Part shown: positions 57,196-64,000 of the stretch, piece after piece | Numbering within the stretch: position 1 is the stretch's first letter | How the letters are laid out: every line of letters begins with the position of its first letter | Assembly: GCF_016808095.1 (NCBI RefSeq) | Contig: NC_068971.1 | Span: 29,905,631 to 29,969,630, forward strand | Length of the DNA: 64,000 bases | From: Vigna angularis | Taxonomy: Eukaryota; Streptophyta; Magnoliopsida; Fabales; Fabaceae | Direction of reading: 5' to 3' | Program-made: the position numbers and the translations under genes | Notes under the pieces: model-generated | What the model was told of the DNA's origin: nothing | The model's database searches: none | Seen by the model: the letters and a program-made list of their open reading frames with translations, nothing else

Positions 57196-58207
57196 TTAGT
57201 GACCTACTAATATGCTTAAAAGGCCCGATTCTTAGAGAAGAAACTTTTATTGTTTTATCGTATTTTTAATAACATGAATAAGGTATACACATCTCACAAA
57301 AAGTAATAGCTTGTGAATTAAATCTTCTATTGACATGAAAAGAGTTGTTATGATTAGGCTTTATTAGGAAATAACCATTAATAATTTATATCTTGGGGTA
57401 TAAGGAAGAGTGTTGGATATAATTTTATTATTGGTTAAGGTTCAAGCATAAAAAAAGTTAATCATTTTAGAGAATTAGTCTTAACACATTAGTGATAAAA
57501 GGGGTAAGAAAGGTTATTCTTGTTACATACACACCATGAAACATGCATATGAAATGTTTTTGGTTAGTACTAACAAATGAATCCAAACTTTATATTAATC
57601 CTTAATGAACACATACTTCAATTCAATATGAGATAGAATGTGGAAGCAAACTTGAATTTTCCATTGAAAATTATATAAATTGTCGTATTAACAACATGTA
57701 TGTGATCTTCCAAATGTAAAATGCCTTAAGGATTTAAACATATACCTTGATAGAAACTTATAGATAAAAAGCACAAAATAGAACACACAAAATATGTAAT
57801 ATTTCGTTTCCTACAAATGGAGGCCATAATTCATTTGGTGACTTTGTGAATTATATTCCAAAATTTAATAACTCTAGTTTGATCCCATCAATTATATTCC
57901 AAACTTTAATAATTCTAATTTGATCCCTCGTCAAATTTGGAAATTGCTTGTGGTATTTGTCAAAAACGTTTCTTGACATTTACACCCATAGTCATAAACT
58001 TAATATTATCTTACTGCTTTTTAGTCTTTAGTAAACACATTTAATGTATGTGTGTGCGCACACACACGAGTGTGTGTCTCAACCATGGTAGCTGATCTTT
58101 TATTTGATACTTTAGAGGGGTGTGGGAAGAATTTCACAAGCCTCACGGTAGGTGTCATTAAGATACGTTGACATAGTAATATGTTGTATTTCAGAATAAA
58201 ACTAGAG
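57196..58207. other. Stretch between the two direct repeats
   Basis: AT-rich and non-coding. A TGTGTGTGCGCACACACA palindromic TG/CA run lies at about 58050-58068. ATCCCAT/TTGATCCC phrases repeat at 57840-57930. Confidence 0.45.
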
Positions 58208-58545
58208 AATGTGTTGTATTTATAGAAAGGTATGGATCATTAAGATAATTACTTCATAATATCATTGATTGAGAGATTTTGACTTAGTAATATCATTGAT
58301 TGACAAATTATACTCAATTTAATTTATTATTGGTATATTTGTATATCAATTATCAAATTTAATGAGATTTGGGGCATATTATGATCAATATTTTATTAAC
58401 TATGGTGTAATATGGTGTAAATTTTTTTGATGTACTATATTTTTATTTATTTCGAAAATAATATGTACATGTTGCAGGATATTAGGAAAATACTTATATT
58501 GATTTTATATTATTTTAAATCTTGGATGGAGGGAAAATACAAATC
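58208..58545 (+). repeat. Direct repeat, copy 2
   Basis: Matches copy 1 (55468-55832) in the same orientation. It stops shortly before the copia LTR at 58600, which may have truncated it. Confidence 0.8.
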
Positions 58546-58599
58546 TCAAACAAGAAACTAATGTTTACTCAATACACATAAATCGATTGAGAGTTTAGT

Positions 58600-59580
58600 T
58601 GTTAGCAAAACAGGAGGTGTTTAGATGATGATAAAAACAAGGATGATGATGAAAACAAGTCCAAGAATTCAACATGAAAAAGATAGTGAAAGACTTGTAA
58701 TTTTCTATGTAAAGCTTTTGTAATAAGTCTATATTTAATGTATAGGACTTAACTTAAGAATGTCTTTTGATACCTTGTATAAAAAAGTCAAGAAAAACTC
58801 AAAGGTGTCAAAAAGTCTCCAAATAATCGATTTGCAGCTGAGGTAATCGATTATTACAAAGAATAAGATGTGTTTTAAAAATCACTATAGCAAAATCACT
58901 GTAGCATATCACTATAGCAAAACAATATAGCAAAAACACTATTCATAATCGATTATCACTATTCATAATTGATTATTAATAATTGATTATCAGATGTTGA
59001 TAATCTAATTATCACTAGCCGTTATTAGCCATTTTGAGCCGTTGAACTATCCATTATGCTTGTTTTTAGTGGATAATCGATTAACACTATAGATAATCGA
59101 TTATTCCAGAGAGTAAAGGTTGAAGACAAAGTTTTAGAGGTGTCCATGAGTGAAGTCTATAAATATAGGGTTTAGGCTCTCATTCAAAAACACAACACTC
59201 AATTAGAATATAATTGAAGTGAGAGCTAGAGATCTTGTGAAACTTTCTATAGAGGCTTTGGAAACTTGGTGTAGGCTGAGCGATAACTTTTACTAGGAGT
59301 GTGATGGAGTGTTATTGTTGTTGTTGACTAAAGTTTGTCATCCTTTGTGAAGATTTAAAGAAAATGTTCATCTTTCATGAAGACTCAGAGGAAGTGTTCA
59401 TCACTTGTGTGTTCAGGGGAAGTGAGTCTCCTCTCTTGTGGCTTCAAGAGAAGTGTTTTCTAAACCTTTAAACTTGTATCTATGTGATTATACATTTTAT
59501 AGGTTTTGTGATGGAGAATCGTTGATCTCTTGGTTGGAGATTAGCAACTGGACATAAGGTCTCTTGATATGCTCGGAATA
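58600..59580 (+). mobile_element. SIRE-like copia LTR, 3'-truncated
   Basis: Starts TGTTAGCAAAACAGG. It matches the 5532 LTR family, most clearly in the last part (GTTCATCCTTC...GAAGTGTTCATC, and GGAGATTAGCAACTGGACAT against the block at about 9260). Similarity ends near 59580 without a primer-binding site. Confidence 0.7.
58823..59104. promoter_or_regulatory. Phased palindrome cluster
   Basis: Pairs start at 58823/58843, 58945/58965 and 59073/59093, all exactly 20 bp apart, with further sites at 58979 and 59000 (the last two are 21 bp apart). All are ATAATCGATTAT or close variants in the copia LTR. Confidence 0.45.
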
Positions 59581-60008
59581 ATATCAATTTAAATAATATC
59601 GGACACTAAAATTATAAGTATAGAAGTTTGTATTCTTATGATCTTCTAAAACATGAAATTAACATATAATTATATTTTTAATAATATGGTAAAAAAATTA
59701 ATAACATAACTAACCGATCATATTAATAAAAAAATTTACATTTTTAACATGAGTTAACAACTATAAAATTAAAATTAAAGCATATGATATGTCTAACCAA
59801 GTTCGAGAAATCTTTATGTTGAGTCAACATCATCCTTGAATATATTAATACTCACTAATTAAAGATTAAACCTACAAATAATAAAATAACTTTAATTGGT
59901 ATAAATTTTGTTGTGTAACAAATAATTATATAAATAATCTAAATTTCTAAAGTTAGAAATGAAAGTAGTATTTGGAGGAAAAGTGCTAAGCAAAAAATGG
60001 AGTTGTAC

Positions 60009-61171
60009 ATCATGTGGAGTAGGATTATTGAGGAAGAGGGTATTACCCTAACTAGGTTCTTCAGTGGCAAAAACCTTGAGATTAGGGATAAAGTTGAGCT
60101 TCTACCTTATATATATTTGAATGATCTAGTTCAAATGCATATAAAGGTAGAATAAAAATGTTTAAGAAAATCATCTTCAAAAAGAGATCAAGCTCACTCT
60201 AGTTCTTATGCTAAAGAACATTTTAGAAAGGAAAACAAGAAAGAAGAGCCACTAAAAAATCTAACCAAGGAAAAAGATAAAGAAAAGGGTGAAACATCTT
60301 CACACATTCGCACTAGTGAGATCAAGTGTTTTAAGTGTTTATGCCATGGACATGTAGCATCTCAATGCCCCACTAAGAGAACCATAATCATGAGGAGTAT
60401 TGACCTATATATTAATCAAGATGAGTCATCTAGTGAGAGTGAGCAAGAGCATAAGTCTAGTATAAACTATGAGGATGCATACCCTTGTGGAGGAGAACTT
60501 CTTATGATTAGAAAACTTCTTAACAACCAGCCAAGTACTCAGCACATTACACAAAAAGAGAACATATTTAATATTAGATGTAAAACACATGTTCTCTCAT
60601 TGTGGATAGTAGGTCTAGATGTAACTGTTGAAGTACTACATTAGTTAAAAGGTTGAATTTGGTTGTAATACCTCATCCAAAACCTTAAAAACTTCATTGG
60701 CTAAATGAAGAGGGGGATATCACAATTATTCAACAAGTGAAGGTGTAGTTTTCAATTTTGAATTTTGAGGATGAAGTTTTATGTGACATAGTTCCAATGG
60801 AAGTCTGTCATGTTTTGTTAAAATCTATACATAATGGTCTTTCTAATGAGATTAACCTCACTCACAAAGAGAGAAAGTTTGTACTTTATCCTTTTACACC
60901 CACTCAAGTGATAGAGGATCAAATACAAACGAGACTCAAGAGGAAAGATGAAGAGAAAATTAAGGAAAGGAAAGAAACTTCTACTTACCTTTACACCAAA
61001 AATATAAAATATTCTAAGTGCCTAGGTAGAAGTCACAAGTCTTCTGAGTATTCCAACAAACAAATCATAATTTTAAAGGGAAAATACTTGTCTAAAACTA
61101 AGATAAGGTCAACTTTGATGGTTGCACTGACAATTTTGTACTTAGTTCTCTATCACATTCACAAGTGGTAA
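60009..61171 (+). pseudogene. Chromovirus-like Ty3/gypsy gag-protease relic
   Basis: The plus strand reads the C-terminal half of gag: RFFSGKNLEIRDKVELLPY, a basic/serine linker, the zinc knuckle CFKCLCHGHVASQC (CX2CX4HX4C) near 60330-60372, then CPTKRTIIMRSID and an acidic linker. HITQKENIFNIRCKTHVLSL leads toward the protease, where the active-site region (usually DGGSCTN) is damaged. KLHWLNEEGDITII-like and FEDEVLCDIVPMEVCHVLL segments follow from 60680, with frameshifts and stops. The end (RLKRKDEEKIKER) matches the region before reverse transcriptase, which is absent. It is dead. The family is a gypsy chromovirus of the kind common in legumes; the exact clade is not assigned. Confidence 0.85.
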
Positions 61172-62560
61172 AGAACTAAGAACAAACCCAATTAAAAATT
61201 GAAGAAGAAAAGGAAAAGATGGAGAGAGAAAGTTTTCTTGTTCTAAGACAAGAGCTTAGGATGATAGAGCATAGACAAGAAGAACTAGAAGAAAATTTAG
61301 AAGCAAGAAGAAAAATAAGGGTTGAGTTTTCTGAGATGAAATTCTATACATAGTTAACTTTTTTTTTATTGTCAATAAACCTTATGGGTTTAAAGAAAGT
61401 CCACTCAAGATCATATTGAAACAACATAAGGTAGACATACAAATAGTAATGTTCCTAACTACAAATACCTTTAACATTCATTTTATATAAGATGAATGAA
61501 CATTACGAGCCATATCTTACTTAATTATAATCTTGAGTGAATATTAAGTAAATATAACATTTACTTTGTTTTTTAGTGTTTTTTTTTAAGAATAGTCTTT
61601 GATCCTAGAGGAGTAAGTAACAACATGATCAATAAAAGGACCATGGTCATAAAGAATTATGTAGATATGGGGACAAATCTTTGTCAAGAGGGAGAGGATA
61701 ATGACTTAGCACCAACCATGTCATCCATAAAATAGATGATACAAAAGAGCTAGAGCCTGAGTCAAGAGCTTAGAAGAGGTTTGGGCTACATTAAGTCTCC
61801 AACAACCTTATTAGGCCCAAGATCATCTCTAAAGAGGTCCAATTCTAGTGATTAATAAAGTGCATAGATTAGATTTCTTTTGGCCTAGTAGAGTATGATT
61901 TCATTTGGACCATGTATTTTTTTCTTTCTTTGTAGGATTTGGGCTTGTGTTTGGGTTGGGATCACAGGAGATCACCTAAGGTTTCAGTTGGGCTTTAAGT
62001 GGCCCAATCAAAACCATATTATACATATTTTGCACATGTTGCAAAAGCATGTAAAGTGTGAGTGCCACTTGGCACTTATTCCACAATGTATGGCACTTCT
62101 TTAGAAGCGCATGGAGAAATTTATTTGAATTTTCCCTTCCTTTTCTGTCTTGAATTTGGAGACCTCTAATCCTATAAATTGAGGTACCCATCCTAATGTA
62201 ATTCACTCTTAAATATTGTAAGAAATTCTTGTCGAGATTATTTCAGAAACCTTTGTTCTTTAAGAGTCACTAGACTAGAGCTTCTCTTATATCTTTCTCT
62301 AGCTCCCTTTCTTTAGAATTGGCCTAACATTTCTAGAGAGCACCATTACACCCCATTCTACCGAACACATCTTCTCAAATTGCTTTTGCTAATCACTTTC
62401 TTTCGAGACTCCCTGCATCATTTCTTAAAGCAATGAGTCATTATTGATTGTGTTACTCTCTACATTAGAAGTCTTAAGGTAAACTTTGATTTTCAAAAGA
62501 TGAGTAGAATATCTAGGAAGGATACATAGAAAGGATATAGAGTAACAACTTTTGCTTTTA
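61172..62560. other. Non-coding stretch with LTR-like promoter text
   Basis: Lys/Glu-rich frame remnants at 61195-61330 are followed by sequence that resembles a gypsy LTR, including CTATAAATTGAGGTACCC near 62175, a TATA-like site. No LTR borders were found. Confidence 0.4.
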
Positions 62561-63440
62561 TAAAATAACAATTAATTAATGAAAAATAATTATAGTTTTG
62601 ATATTTTATTAATAAAATAATGGAATTACATCTATAAAACCATTACTACTTCTAAACTATTTTATGTGAATAAACGAGTGAAAATAATATGTTAAATATA
62701 TTTATTAGTATTTTTTTTTACCTTTTCAATAATATTTTCATCAATGATTATTAAAATATGAAGTATTAATTTACTTGAAATGTTTTATTCGTAGAAGTTA
62801 TATTATTTTGATTAGGTCATGTATAAATTAATTAATCTCTCTTTACAATTATTTGTAACTAGATTTCCACCTCAAACAAGAATTATTGAATAGTTGAGTC
62901 ACAATTATAATTTTTTTTTGGGCAGTCAGAAATTATACTTGTCCTTTTAATGGAATATTACAGTTTGAGAGATGACTAGTAGTAAGTTACCATAGTTAAT
63001 GTATCCACTTCACTTTCACTCATTTATGGTTAATTAAATGAAGTTTAATAGTCGTACTTAATTTATTCACAACGAACCACCTCAATTCATAAATAAAATA
63101 GAAATATTAAGAGTTACCATTACTTTTAAAGATGACATATTTATTACTCAATTTAATATAAAGTATATTTAAAGTCATATAAAAACGTGACAAAAAAAAT
63201 TGAATATGGTCAAATGTCCCATCACCACTTGCCAACCATAAAATATAATTTGGAGAAGAATAATTCTAGCTTTATATATTCTTGTCTTAAACCTGTTTTC
63301 TATTTCATAGTTTTATTAATGTGCATTATTATTTTCGGTAAACATTAATAGAAAATTTAATTATAAATTTTTTTAGAATTAAGTAATTTTAATCCAAATA
63401 ACATATCTACTTTTACAAAAATTACTAATATATTTTGTAG
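62561..63440. other. AT-rich spacer
   Basis: Nothing recognised. Confidence 0.5.
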
Positions 63441-64000
63441 TGAGTAATATCCCAGCTTAATAAAATAAAACTATTAAAATAGTCTGAATCAATAATCAAA
63501 ACTGAAAATTTACTAAAACATTGTTATTACAGTTATTACAATATATAATTATAACAACAAGAGATATATAAATATATAATTTCAAGGAAACTATGATAAA
63601 ACAAGGAAACTTATAGAAAAAACAAGGAAACTTATAGCCTGTCCTAAAGATTCCTGGAATAAGGAAAGAAAGCCTAACAACGATACTGTAACAACATTAA
63701 TATATCTCTCTTAAAATATATCAACTTTTGCTTTTGTATATACTTACACTAATAAAGATAATCATTAATCATTGTAAAATAAAAAAACAATCACAAGAAA
63801 ACACAACAAAACAAGAGAATAAGCTAATTTAAAAAAGAGATAATCATATAATAAGTAGACAAATTTTATCACCATACAATACACTTGAATAGTCATACAG
63901 AGAAATAAAACATACAATTAGAGACTCTTCTAAATTCAATTATTTAAACACGTGCATTGATATCAGATTCACTAGAGATGTGCTCTTTATGGTTGCCCAT
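63441..64000 (+). mobile_element. Start of a TGTAAC-family LTR, cut by the window end
   Basis: GAGTAATATCCCAGCTTAAT and AATAAAACTATTAAAAT resemble 48072-48112 (TAACATCCCAATTTAGTAAT, ATAAAACTACTAAAAT). The LTR continues beyond 64000. Confidence 0.5.

Noticed and set aside
1..64000. Search for a novel multi-gene system (defence, biosynthetic cluster, viral insertion)
   Set aside because: Besides PAP11 all coding signal traces to retrotransposon relics or captured fragments; no operon-like or clustered gene set exists here.

Overview
This is plant nuclear DNA, most likely from a phaseoloid legume (Vigna/Phaseolus type). The basis is an intron-containing nuclear gene for a plastid protein, AT-rich intergenic DNA, SIRE/Maximus-like Ty1/copia elements, Athila-like and chromovirus-like Ty3/gypsy relics, CACTA, MULE and hAT miniature elements, and several repeats that I associate with legume genomes. 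The species is an inference. Nothing bacterial, viral or CRISPR-like was seen.

One intact host gene is visible. On the minus strand, three exons at 27343-26880, 19893-19828 and 15222-15123 join in frame into a 209-residue fibrillin/plastid-lipid-associated protein, best matched to PAP11/FBN9. Its introns are about 7.0 kb and 4.6 kb and are filled with retrotransposons. Three copies of one short-LTR copia family sit in this one gene. One of them is a 2.48-kb non-autonomous element with a perfect target-site duplication that carries a tRNA-Leu-like relic and a GC-rich, gene-like patch.

Layout: 1-4.65 kb is a decayed minus-strand SIRE-like copia element (pol tail, gag, primer-binding site, LTR). 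4.76-10.05 kb holds LTR fragments and a SIRE LTR flanked by internal sequence on both sides, split by a 2.9-kb solo LTR. 10-15 kb is AT-rich spacer plus a copia LTR. 15.1-27.5 kb is the PAP11 gene. 28.4-29.4 kb is a MULE-type element with internal tandem repeats. 31.5-33.8 kb is a copia LTR plus gag, joined to a truncated long LTR (33.8-35.4 kb) and then to a minus-strand Athila-like gag, primer-binding site and LTR (35.4 to about 39.2 kb) that holds a solo LTR. 39.2-43.8 kb is A/C-rich repeats and AT-rich spacer. 43.9-51.6 kb has a CACTA end, long LTRs in both orientations, a hAT element and a 17-bp minisatellite. 52-52.6 kb has a weak promoter/first-exon candidate. 54.1-55.4 kb is a CACTA element carrying a piece of adenine phosphoribosyltransferase. 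55.5-58.5 kb has a direct repeat pair around a 52-bp tandem array. 58.6-61.2 kb is a copia LTR and a gypsy gag-protease relic. The window ends inside another long LTR.

The most unusual structural signal is a recurring pair of near-palindromic sites (ATAATCGATTAT or TCGATTA) spaced 20 or 21 bp apart, with conserved arms and variable spacers. It appears in LTRs or internal ends of several different retrotransposon families. I found no new protein-coding system. The interest here is in gene structure, captured gene pieces and repeat architecture.
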